The position numbers and the translations under genes are program-made. A stretch of 7,071 nucleotides of DNA, from positions 1-7,071 of the forward strand of contig URZB01000082.1 of assembly GCA_900552295.1 (NCBI GenBank), written 5' to 3'. This DNA is from an uncultured Collinsella sp. GTDB taxonomy: Bacteria > Actinomycetota > Coriobacteriia > Coriobacteriales > Coriobacteriaceae. Position 1 is the stretch's first letter; each line of letters opens with the position of its first letter. Under the pieces are notes generated by a model. The model did not search any database, had not been told where the DNA came from, and saw only the letters and a list, made by a program, of their open reading frames with translations. Below are positions 1 through 5,795 of the stretch, piece after piece.

Positions 1-18
1 GATGTGTATAAGAGACAG
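1..18. other. Tn5/Nextera mosaic-end adapter remnant
   Basis: GATGTGTATAAGAGACAG is identical to the last 18 bases of the 19-base Tn5 mosaic end used in Nextera tagmentation libraries. It sits exactly at the window edge, as expected for an untrimmed adapter at a contig end. It should be treated as a library artefact, so genomic sequence starts at about position 19. No transposase gene or second mosaic end is visible, which argues against a real Tn5-type element. Confidence 0.95.
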
Positions 19-20
19 CT

Positions 21-71
21 CGAATACGTTTGTTCAACTACGTGCCGGCCAAGGTGGTACGGCACCTCTAG
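21..71 (+). CDS. Possible 3' tail of an unidentified upstream gene (partial)
   Basis: After the adapter, one frame reads about 16 sense codons (ending FNYVPAKVVRHL) before a TAG at 69-71, 18 nt upstream of rplS. Many of its codons end in G or C, as in the neighbouring genes, so it could be the C-terminus of a gene cotranscribed with rplS. In related genomes trmD or lepB often lies here, but the tail is too short to identify. Another frame stays open to a TAA at 77-79 and cannot be excluded. The assignment is weak. Confidence 0.25.
   Translation, partial: RIRLFNYVPAKVVRHL
42..65 (+). promoter_or_regulatory. Stem-loop just upstream of rplS
   Basis: GTGCCG (42-47) and CGGCAC (60-65) are perfect inverted repeats. 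Inside them, GCC (48-50) can pair with GGT (56-58) around a bulged A59, giving a stem of about 9 bp. No T tract follows, so it is not an intrinsic terminator. It could be an mRNA processing or leader structure for rplS, or simply part of the upstream coding sequence. Its function is unknown. Confidence 0.35.
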
Positions 72-89
72 AAGAGTAAGGAATTGCAC

Positions 90-431
90 ATGGATTACAT
101 CCGCGCAATCGAGCGTCAGCAGATCCGCGAGGACATTCCTCAGGTTCGCGTCGCCGACAACGTCAAGGTTCACTACCGCATTAAGGAAGGCGACCGCGAG
201 CGCATCCAGGTCTTCCAGGGCGACGTCATCCGCATGGCCGGCGCCGGTGCCCGCGAGACCTTCACCGTCCGCAAGATGTCCTTCGGTGTCGGTGTTGAGC
301 GTACCTTCCCGCTTCACAGCCCCAAGATCGCCAAGCTCGAGGTCGTTCGTCATGGTCGCGTCCGTCGCGCCAAGCTGTACTACCTCCGCGACAAGGTGGG
401 CAAGGCTGCTCGCATCCCCGAGAAGCGCTAA
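90..431 (+). CDS. rplS: 50S ribosomal protein L19
   Basis: This encodes L19, a protein of the 50S subunit at the 30S-50S interface. The 113-residue product matches the usual length of about 115. Family hallmarks in order are the N-terminal helix ([11 protein letters not shown]), the stretch [21 protein letters not shown], the core [19 protein letters not shown], and the basic end [25 protein letters not shown] at 90 is chosen over the in-frame TTG at 84 because AAGGAA (78-83) lies 6 nt before the ATG but directly abuts the TTG. Codon choice is strongly C-ending, as in rpsB and unlike the looser usage of comM and dprA, which fits high expression. A strong terminator follows 34 nt after the stop. 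No clear promoter is visible in the short genomic stretch upstream, so the gene is probably read from an upstream promoter outside the window. Confidence 0.97.
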   Translation: MDYIRAIERQQIREDIPQVRVADNVKVHYRIKEGDRERIQVFQGDVIRMAGAGARETFTVRKMSFGVGVERTFPLHSPKIAKLEVVRHGRVRRAKLYYLRDKVGKAARIPEKR

Positions 432-446
432 GAAGATCGCAGCGTC

Positions 447-495
447 TGTCCACTCGTTTGGACACAAGGGTCACCTTCGGGTGGCCCTTCTTTTT
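447..495 (+). terminator. Rho-independent terminator of rplS, preceded by a small hairpin
   Basis: AAGGGTCACC (466-475) pairs with GGTGGCCCTT (480-489) over 10 bp, with one G-U wobble, around a TTCG tetraloop closed by C-G, the exceptionally stable cUUCGg type. CTTTTT follows at 490-495. Just upstream, TGTCCA (447-452) and TGGACA (459-464) form a second 6-bp hairpin. The main stem with its T tract is a classic intrinsic terminator separating rplS from rnhB. Confidence 0.93.
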
Positions 496-524
496 ATCTG
501 ATTTGCATGCAAGGAGGGCCTGGT

Positions 525-1313
525 ATGGCCAATATGACGAGCTCGGTTTCGGCATCGCAGGTTGCCGGAGAGCTGGCGAGCGCAACGTTTGAGGAGATCC
601 CCGCCCTTTTGGAGCATTATCGCGAGGACCCGCGCCAGCAGGTGATCAAGGCTTGTGAACGCGCCCTTAAACGCCATGCCAAAGAGCTTGCCGAGCGCGA
701 GCGCGTCAATGACATGTACGAGCTTATGCATGAGCTTGGCGGCGATGGGGTGGTCGTTGGTGTCGACGAGGTGGGTCGCGGATCGGTGGCCGGTCCCTTG
801 ACCGTGTGTGCCGTTTGTCTTCCGATGGAGCCGCGCATCTGGGGCATCAACGATTCCAAAAAGCTCACGCCGGCGCGCCGCGAGCTGCTTTCGGTGAAGA
901 TTGCCGAGGTAGCGACTGCTATCGGCTTTTGCCATATCGCTCCCGCGGATATCGATGAGATGGGCATGGCCCGCGCCATCCGCGCTGCCGTCGCGGGTGC
1001 CGTGGCCGATACGGGGCTCGAGCCCGATTGCGTGCTTATGGACGGTAACCCCTTGGGCGCCGTTCCCAACGAGCGCGACGTGGTCAAGGGCGATGCCAAA
1101 ATCGCCTGTATCGCCGCGGCGTCCATCATGGCTAAGGTGACGCGTGACGAGATGATGGTCGAGTACGATGCCGAGTATCCCGAGTACCATCTGGCGGAGT
1201 CGAAGGGCTATGCGAGCCCCGAGCATATCGAGGCCATTCGCAAACATGGACTTTGTCCGCTGCACCGCGTGAGCTTTTGCGGAAACTTTCTGCAGACTGA
1301 GCGTCTTTTCTAG
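525..1313 (+). CDS. rnhB: Ribonuclease HII
   Basis: RNase HII cuts RNA in RNA/DNA hybrids and starts removal of single ribonucleotides misincorporated in DNA. The 262-residue product has a helical N-terminal extension (about 1-73) before the catalytic domain, as in the roughly 255-residue Bacillus enzyme and unlike the shorter E. coli one. Catalytic-domain motifs are GVDEVGRG (79-86, with acidic residues D81 and E82 and the GRG substrate-recognition loop), NDSKKLTPARR (109-119), LMDGNPLG (D173), KGD (D190), AASIMAKVTRD (198-208) and SKGY (Y229, the usual ribonucleotide-sensing tyrosine). All four expected metal-binding acids are present. ATG at 525 is preferred because AAGGAGG (511-517) sits 7 nt before it, whereas the in-frame ATG at 507 lies upstream of that site. 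Terminators on both sides suggest a separate transcript or partial readthrough from rplS. I see no clear promoter in the 29 nt between the rplS terminator and the start. Confidence 0.97.
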   Translation: MANMTSSVSASQVAGELASATFEEIPALLEHYREDPRQQVIKACERALKRHAKELAERERVNDMYELMHELGGDGVVVGVDEVGRGSVAGPLTVCAVCLPMEPRIWGINDSKKLTPARRELLSVKIAEVATAIGFCHIAPADIDEMGMARAIRAAVAGAVADTGLEPDCVLMDGNPLGAVPNERDVVKGDAKIACIAAASIMAKVTRDEMMVEYDAEYPEYHLAESKGYASPEHIEAIRKHGLCPLHRVSFCGNFLQTERLF

Positions 1314-1362
1314 GTCAATTGTGGAGACAGGGACCTCTGTGGTTTTATAAACCTGCTGGTAG

Positions 1363-1404
1363 CGGGCCGTATACAACACCATTGCTGCGTACGGCCCGTT
1401 TTTT
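1363..1404 (+). terminator. Rho-independent terminator of rnhB
   Basis: CGGGCCGTA (1363-1371) and TACGGCCCG (1390-1398) form a perfect 9-bp GC-rich stem, followed at once by six T residues (1399-1404). The loop is long, 18 nt (1372-1389). The stem starts about 50 nt after the rnhB stop and separates rnhB from the yraN-xerC run. No comparable T tract lies on the opposite side, so it looks unidirectional. Confidence 0.88.
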
Positions 1405-1502
1405 GACGGCATTTGGTCAGCTTTTGGTTTGCTTCCGGTACTTACCCGCATGAAAGGTGCCCTCATCATCGGGGCAATGCAGTGTGCGGGAAAGGAGACC
1501 CC

Positions 1503-1988
1503 ATGAGTGCCGCAAGCAAAAAGAGCAAGACGCAGCAGCTCAAGGAGCGTTGGGAAAACGGCGAGCTCGACTGCGGGGCGATGACGCCCGAGTTTATCAA
1601 GGGACTCAGTCCCCGCGAGCTGGGTATGCTGGGCGAGCTGATCACCATCGACTACTTTAACGAGCGCGGCTACACCTTGCTGGAGCAGGGTTATCGTTGC
1701 ACCGAGGGCGAGGCCGACCTGGTGCTGCTCGATGAGCTCGACGATGTCGTTGTGATGGCCGAGGTCAAGACGAGACGCGTCGCCCTGGATTGCAACACGC
1801 GGGTCTTTCCCGAGGAGGCCGTGGATGCCCAAAAGCAACGCCGCTACCGCCGCATCGCAAGCTGCTATCTCATGGAGCATTATCCGCTCAAGGCGATTCG
1901 CTTCGATGCCGTGGGCGTCACCATTCGCGGCGGGCATATCGCCGAGATCGAGCACCAGTACAACGCGTTCGATTGGCAGGTGTCGTGA
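1503..1988 (+). CDS. yraN: UPF0102 / YraN family nuclease-fold protein
   Basis: The 161-residue product belongs to the YraN (UPF0102, COG0792) family, which has a predicted restriction-endonuclease-like fold; its cellular role is not firmly established. Family motifs are GELITIDYFNERGYTLLEQGYR (about 44-65, with E45), GEADLVLLD (69-77, with D72), the AEVKTRR core (86-92, with E87 and K89) and a basic helix with KQRRYRRIASCYL (111-123). The E...D...ExK layout is that of the PD-(D/E)xK nuclease fold. The family is usually about 115-130 residues, so the charged first 35 or so residues are an N-terminal extension. ATG 1503 has AAAGGAG (1491-1497) 5 nt upstream. The stop overlaps the comM start by one base (TGATG), so the two are probably translationally coupled. 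No convincing -35/-10 pair was found in 1405-1502, although the upstream terminator implies a promoter there. Confidence 0.9.
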   Translation: MSAASKKSKTQQLKERWENGELDCGAMTPEFIKGLSPRELGMLGELITIDYFNERGYTLLEQGYRCTEGEADLVLLDELDDVVVMAEVKTRRVALDCNTRVFPEEAVDAQKQRRYRRIASCYLMEHYPLKAIRFDAVGVTIRGGHIAEIEHQYNAFDWQVS

Positions 1989-3511
1989 TGGCGTTCGAGA
2001 CGTTTGCCGTTCACGCGGCCTGCATCCGCGGCGTCGAGGCGATTCACGTCACGGTCGAGGTCTCGCTTGCCGGTGGCATCCCGGGCATCCAGATGCTCGG
2101 CATCCCGAGTATGGAGGTGATGGAGTCACGTGGTCGTATTCGTTGTGCGATGCGCTCCGCCGGGTTCGAGATCCCACGCTCGGGCATTACCGTTAACCTG
2201 GCACCCGGCGATATCCGCAAGACCGGTAGCGGCTTTGACCTGCCCATCGCCATCGCGGTATTGGCGGCCGATGGGCAGATTCCCCGTGACAACCTCGATC
2301 GCTGCCTTATCGCAGGTGAGCTTGGTCTGGACGGTACGGTGCTTCCCGTCAAGGGCGAGGTGGCGTTTCAACTATTGGCGCGTGATATGGGGCTGTCTTT
2401 TATCGCCGGCAGGTCCGACCAGCATGTGCCACTCGCGGGCGTGGATTGTGGATTCATCGATCATTTGTCTCAGCTTGCTCATGGTATGGGCGATGCCGCG
2501 CGGCACTACTTGGATTCTGAGGGCGTCGAGGCGACCTTTGAGCCTGAGCTCGACTATGCAGACGTGCTGGGGCAGGAAGTTTCTAAACGCGGCATGGCGC
2601 TTGCGGCGGCAGGAGAACTCGGCTTGCTCATGATTGGGTCCCCGGGATCGGGCAAGACGATGCTTGCGCGCCGTATGACCGGCATCCTGCCCGAGCTTTC
2701 CGTTGAGGATCAACAGGAGGCGCTGTGCATCCATTCGGTTTTGGGTGAGAACATCGATGGACTGCTTGCGGGGCATCGCCCCTTCCGCAGCCCGCATCAC
2801 AGCATTTCGACCGCGGGCCTCATCGGCGGCGGACGTCCAGTGCATCCGGGCGAAATTAGCCTGGCTCATGGCGGCGTGCTCTTTTTGGACGAGCTTGCCG
2901 AGTTTCCCACGGGTGTACTGCAGGCGCTGCGTCAGCCCATCGAACGCGGTTATGTGAGGATCGTACGCGTCGACGGGGCCTTTACCTTCCCGTCGCGCTT
3001 TCAGCTGCTGGCTGCGAGCAATCCCTGCCCCTGCGGCTTTTTGGGCGATCGCGAGGTACCGTGTCGCTGCTCGGCATCGATGGTCGAGCGCTATCGGTCT
3101 AAACTGCGCGGTCCTTTGGCCGACCGTATCGACATGATGATCGATGTGACCCGTCCCGACCCCCAAGTGATTATCGAGGGTGCGGAGGGTATGTCGTCGG
3201 CTGAGTTACGTGACTACGTTGTGCGCGGTCGCGCCTTTCGCGCTTGGCGCGAATCCCGTATGGACGATGCGGATGCCGAGGCCGAGGATGACGAGACGCG
3301 GTCCATTGACGGCGTCGTTTCGACCTTTGAGCTCGATGATGCTGCCGAGAAATGCGTACTCGGCCTGTCGAAGCGCACGCATCTCACAGGGCGTGGCATC
3401 GTGCGCTTGGTTCGCATTGCGCGCACGATTGCAGACGTCGCCGAGAGCGAGCAAGTGACGCAGGATCACGTGCTCGAGGCGGCGATGTACCAGGGAAGGA
3501 GGGACCAATGA
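1988..3511 (+). CDS. comM: ComM/YifB family AAA+ ATPase (Mg-chelatase-like)
   Basis: ComM is a hexameric branch-migration motor that extends recombination of DNA taken up in natural transformation; the family is also called YifB. The 507-residue product has the usual family length. The N-terminal ChlI-like domain carries GIPGIQMLGIP (30-40), ESRGRIR (46-52) and ITVNLAPGDIRKTGSGFDLP (67-86). The AAA+ module has Walker A GSPGSGKT (217-224), Walker B GVLFLDE (296-302), sensor-1 N345, and a cysteine cluster CPCG...CRC (C347, C349, C359, C361) as in other ComM proteins. RYRSKLRGPLADRIDM (368-383) and the helical Mg-chelatase C-terminal domain (about 410-507) follow. An acidic stretch (426-436, DDADAEAEDDE) lies within the C-terminal domain. 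ATG 1988 overlaps the yraN stop by one base. Only a weak AGG precedes it, which favours coupling; the in-frame GTG at 1985 is an alternative. The stop overlaps the dprA start in ATGA. Confidence 0.95.
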   Translation: MAFETFAVHAACIRGVEAIHVTVEVSLAGGIPGIQMLGIPSMEVMESRGRIRCAMRSAGFEIPRSGITVNLAPGDIRKTGSGFDLPIAIAVLAADGQIPRDNLDRCLIAGELGLDGTVLPVKGEVAFQLLARDMGLSFIAGRSDQHVPLAGVDCGFIDHLSQLAHGMGDAARHYLDSEGVEATFEPELDYADVLGQEVSKRGMALAAAGELGLLMIGSPGSGKTMLARRMTGILPELSVEDQQEALCIHSVLGENIDGLLAGHRPFRSPHHSISTAGLIGGGRPVHPGEISLAHGGVLFLDELAEFPTGVLQALRQPIERGYVRIVRVDGAFTFPSRFQLLAASNPCPCGFLGDREVPCRCSASMVERYRSKLRGPLADRIDMMIDVTRPDPQVIIEGAEGMSSAELRDYVVRGRAFRAWRESRMDDADAEAEDDETRSIDGVVSTFELDDAAEKCVLGLSKRTHLTGRGIVRLVRIARTIADVAESEQVTQDHVLEAAMYQGRRDQ

Positions 3512-4443
3512 TGGCCGAGGGGACCTTTGAGCTGCATCCAGGTGATGCGTTGTATCCCGAGACCGTTTTGGAGCTTTCTGATGTACCCCAGACGCTTTAT
3601 GTGCGCGGCAATCCCGAGGTGCTTTCGACACCCGCGCTCTCCATCATCGGCGCGCGCAAGGCCTCGCCGTATGGTCTTGCCGTGGCAGAGCTTGCGGCAA
3701 AGGTTGCGGTCGAGGCGGGAGTGACGGTAGTTTCGGGCGGCGCGGTCGGTTGTGACCAGGCCTCGGGTTGGGCTGCGGTCAACGCCGGCGGCAAACACGT
3801 CGTGGTGCTGGGGACGGGCGCCGACGTGGTCTACCCGCGTTCGAGCGCGGGGCTTATTACGCGCACGCTCGATACGGGCGGCGCGGTCGTGTCGATCTCT
3901 CCGTGGGGCATGGGTCCGCGCAAGTTTGCCTTTCCGCGCCGCAATCGCGTGATCGCGGCCCTGTCGCAAGCCCTCTTTGTATCCGAGGCGGGTATGCCTT
4001 CCGGGACGTTTTCTACAGCTGAGGCTGCTATGGATTTGGGGCGCGAACTTCTTGCCGTGCCGGGGTCGATCCTATCGCCCGAGTCGCGTGGCACGAATTA
4101 CCTCATTGCGAACGGTGCCTGCTGCATTGTCGACGAGGAGTCCATCGAGATGGCTATCTCTCGCATATACGGCACCCTGCGCTACTCGCGCCCCGATGCT
4201 CCCGGCATTGCCGACCTGAATCCAACACAGCAGACCGTGATGCATGCGCTCATCGCCTCTCCGCTCAAGGTCGACGACATCGCGGCGCTCGTCTCACTCG
4301 ATGCTGTCGGCGTACTCAAACTCTTGGGTTCGCTTGAACTCGAGGGCCTTATCGAGCGCATGATGGATGGAAGGTATGCGCCCTCCAAGTTTGCCCTTCA
4401 CGCCCAGACGCCCTTCGGTCACAATGGAAAACGTGTCAATTAG
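3508..4443 (+). CDS. dprA: DNA-processing protein DprA (Smf)
   Basis: DprA binds incoming single-stranded DNA and loads RecA during natural transformation. The 311-residue product has a Rossmann-type core (about 28-215) with LYVRGN (30-35), IIGARKASPYG (46-56), VVSGGAVGCD (74-83), VVVLGTGADVVYP (98-110), FPRRNRVIAALS (142-153) and LLAVPGSILSPESRGTN (181-197). A C-terminal winged-helix region (about 237-295, NPTQQTVMHAL to GLIERMMDGRY) follows. The N-terminal SAM-like domain of many homologues is absent, and several core positions depart from the usual pattern: GCDQASG where GID...H is typical, and SISPWG where SEYPxG is common. Start ATG 3508 overlaps the comM stop in ATGA, with AAGGAGG (3496-3502) 5 nt upstream. 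The adjacent ATG 3511 is equally possible (8 nt spacing). Position next to comM supports a shared role in transformation or recombination, though I see no uptake machinery here. Confidence 0.94.
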   Translation: MMAEGTFELHPGDALYPETVLELSDVPQTLYVRGNPEVLSTPALSIIGARKASPYGLAVAELAAKVAVEAGVTVVSGGAVGCDQASGWAAVNAGGKHVVVLGTGADVVYPRSSAGLITRTLDTGGAVVSISPWGMGPRKFAFPRRNRVIAALSQALFVSEAGMPSGTFSTAEAAMDLGRELLAVPGSILSPESRGTNYLIANGACCIVDEESIEMAISRIYGTLRYSRPDAPGIADLNPTQQTVMHALIASPLKVDDIAALVSLDAVGVLKLLGSLELEGLIERMMDGRYAPSKFALHAQTPFGHNGKRVN

Positions 4444-4457
4444 AAAGGTGTTTGCAG

Positions 4458-5795
4458 ATGCAGTTCGATCAGGTGACGGTTATCGGTGGCGGTCTGGCGG
4501 GTTCGGAATGCGCGATCCAGCTGGCAGACCGCGGGTTTGCCGTAAAGCTGTGCGAGATGCGCCCCCAGGTGAGCTCCCCGGCTCACCATACCGATCACCT
4601 GGCAGAGCTCGTCTGCTCCAATTCGTTTAAGTCGACCCGTCCGGATTCCGCGGCTGGTTTGCTGAAGGCCGAGCTTGAGCGCATGGGTTCAGTCCTGCTC
4701 GACTGCGCCCATCGCGCGGCTGTTCCCGCCGGTGGCGCCTTGGCGGTCGATCGCGTCAAGTTTTCCGAGTTTGTCGAGGCCGAGGTTGCCGCCCGTCCCA
4801 ATATCGAGGTCGTGCACGGCGAGGTCACGCAGATTCCCGAGGGTCACGTGGTCATTGCCGCGGGCCCGCTGTGTTCACCGGCGCTGAGCGAAGAGGTCAT
4901 GAAGCTCGTCGGTGGCGACGCCCTTGCGTTCTTCGATGCCGCGGCGCCGATCGTTGATGCCTCCACGCTCGATATGGACGTGCTGTTCTCGCAGTCGCGC
5001 TACGAGGAGCAGGGGAGCGGCGACTATCTCAACGCTCCGCTCAACAAGGAGGAGTACGAGGCCTTTATCGAGGCGCTCACCACGGCCGACCGCGTGGTGC
5101 TCAAGGACTTTGAGGGCGGCGATCTGTTCCAGGCCTGCCAGCCTGCCGAGGAGGTTGCGCGCACCGGCAAGGACGCCATTCGCTTTGGCGCCATGAAGCC
5201 CGTCGGCCTCACCGACCCGCGTACCGGACGTCGCCCTTGGGCGGCGATTCAGCTGCGTGCCGAGAACAAGGAGAAGACCGCCTATAACCTGGTGGGCTTC
5301 CAGACCAACCTGACCTTTGGCGAGCAGAAGCGCGTCTTCCATATGGTGCCGGGCCTGGAGAACGCTGAGTTCTTCCGCTACGGTGTCATGCACCGCAATA
5401 CCTTTGTCGACGCCCCGCACGTGCTCGATGGCACCTTTGCCGTGCCCGGTACCGGCGTGCGCCTGGCCGGTCAGATCACCGGCACCGAGGGGTACATGGA
5501 AGCCGTGGCGACCGGTCTGCTCGCGGCGCTCAACACCTATGCAGAGGCTATCGGCGCCGATTCCGTCGAGTTGCCCCGCGTGGGCGCCCTGGGTGCGCTC
5601 GTGGGCTATGCGACCGATCCTGCCACCGTGGGCTATCAGCCCATGCATGTCAACTTTGGCCTGGTGCCGCCGCTCGAGGACGGTAAGCGCCGCAGCAAGC
5701 GCGACCGCTATCAGGCCTATGCGGACCGTGCGCTCGAGGCCCTCGATGCCTACTTGGCCACGCGTTCCGACTTGTTTGGAGGCGACCGGTCATAG
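4458..5795 (+). CDS. trmFO: Methylenetetrahydrofolate-tRNA-(uracil-5-)-methyltransferase TrmFO
   Basis: TrmFO makes 5-methyluridine at position 54 of the tRNA T-loop, using methylenetetrahydrofolate and reduced FAD. The 445-residue product has the usual length. The FAD dinucleotide-binding motif is at the N-terminus (VIGGGLAGSE, 8-17). LVCSNSFKS (51-59) contains C53, and FQACQP (224-229) contains C227; these correspond to the functional cysteines C53 and C226 of the Bacillus enzyme. Further family blocks are MKPVGLTDPRTGRRPWA (246-262), NLVGFQTNLTFGEQKRVF (277-294), GLENAEFFRYGVMHRNT (299-315) and a C-terminal FAD-contacting GQITGTEGYMEA (338-349). ATG 4458 has AAAGGTG (4444-4450) 7 nt upstream, and the gene starts 14 nt after dprA. 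In Firmicutes trmFO usually follows topA; here it directly follows dprA. Its end contains a GGAGG (5778-5782) that probably serves xerC. Confidence 0.97.
   Translation: MQFDQVTVIGGGLAGSECAIQLADRGFAVKLCEMRPQVSSPAHHTDHLAELVCSNSFKSTRPDSAAGLLKAELERMGSVLLDCAHRAAVPAGGALAVDRVKFSEFVEAEVAARPNIEVVHGEVTQIPEGHVVIAAGPLCSPALSEEVMKLVGGDALAFFDAAAPIVDASTLDMDVLFSQSRYEEQGSGDYLNAPLNKEEYEAFIEALTTADRVVLKDFEGGDLFQACQPAEEVARTGKDAIRFGAMKPVGLTDPRTGRRPWAAIQLRAENKEKTAYNLVGFQTNLTFGEQKRVFHMVPGLENAEFFRYGVMHRNTFVDAPHVLDGTFAVPGTGVRLAGQITGTEGYMEAVATGLLAALNTYAEAIGADSVELPRVGALGALVGYATDPATVGYQPMHVNFGLVPPLEDGKRRSKRDRYQAYADRALEALDAYLATRSDLFGGDRS
5778..5782 (+). promoter_or_regulatory. Shine-Dalgarno for xerC inside trmFO
   Basis: GGAGG at 5778-5782 lies 9 nt before ATA at 5792. 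It is the only strong Shine-Dalgarno near the expected xerC start, while the first GTG (5870) has none. It also encodes G-G near the TrmFO C-terminus, so chance occurrence is possible. Its spacing supports initiation at the ATA. Confidence 0.6.

Noticed and set aside
1..18. Genuine Tn5/IS50-type transposon end
   Set aside because: Only the engineered mosaic end is present, exactly at the window edge, with no transposase, partner end or target duplication visible.
4..501. Plus-strand open frame of 165 codons starting in the first bases
   Set aside because: It begins inside the adapter sequence, overlaps rplS in another frame and runs through its terminator.
1413..1502. Upstream extension of yraN to an in-frame TTG at 1413
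   Set aside because: ATG 1503 has a well-placed AAAGGAG. The extension has no Shine-Dalgarno and no family-like sequence.
1405..1502. Promoter for the yraN-xerC run
   Set aside because: Candidate boxes such as TACTTA (1439-1444) have no -35 at acceptable spacing. A promoter is expected here, but I cannot point to one.
471..1955. Long open frame (494 codons) on the minus strand opposite rnhB and yraN
   Set aside because: It lies antisense to two clearly conserved genes, crosses two terminators and an intergenic gap, and has no recognisable domain. Long antisense frames are common in GC-rich DNA with biased third positions.
2372..3166. Minus-strand open frame of 264 codons opposite comM
   Set aside because: It is a mirror of comM codon bias with no family motif or credible Shine-Dalgarno; the + strand gene has full AAA+ motifs.
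4875..5648. Minus-strand open frame of 257 codons opposite trmFO
   Set aside because: It is entirely inside trmFO on the other strand and has no recognisable motif.
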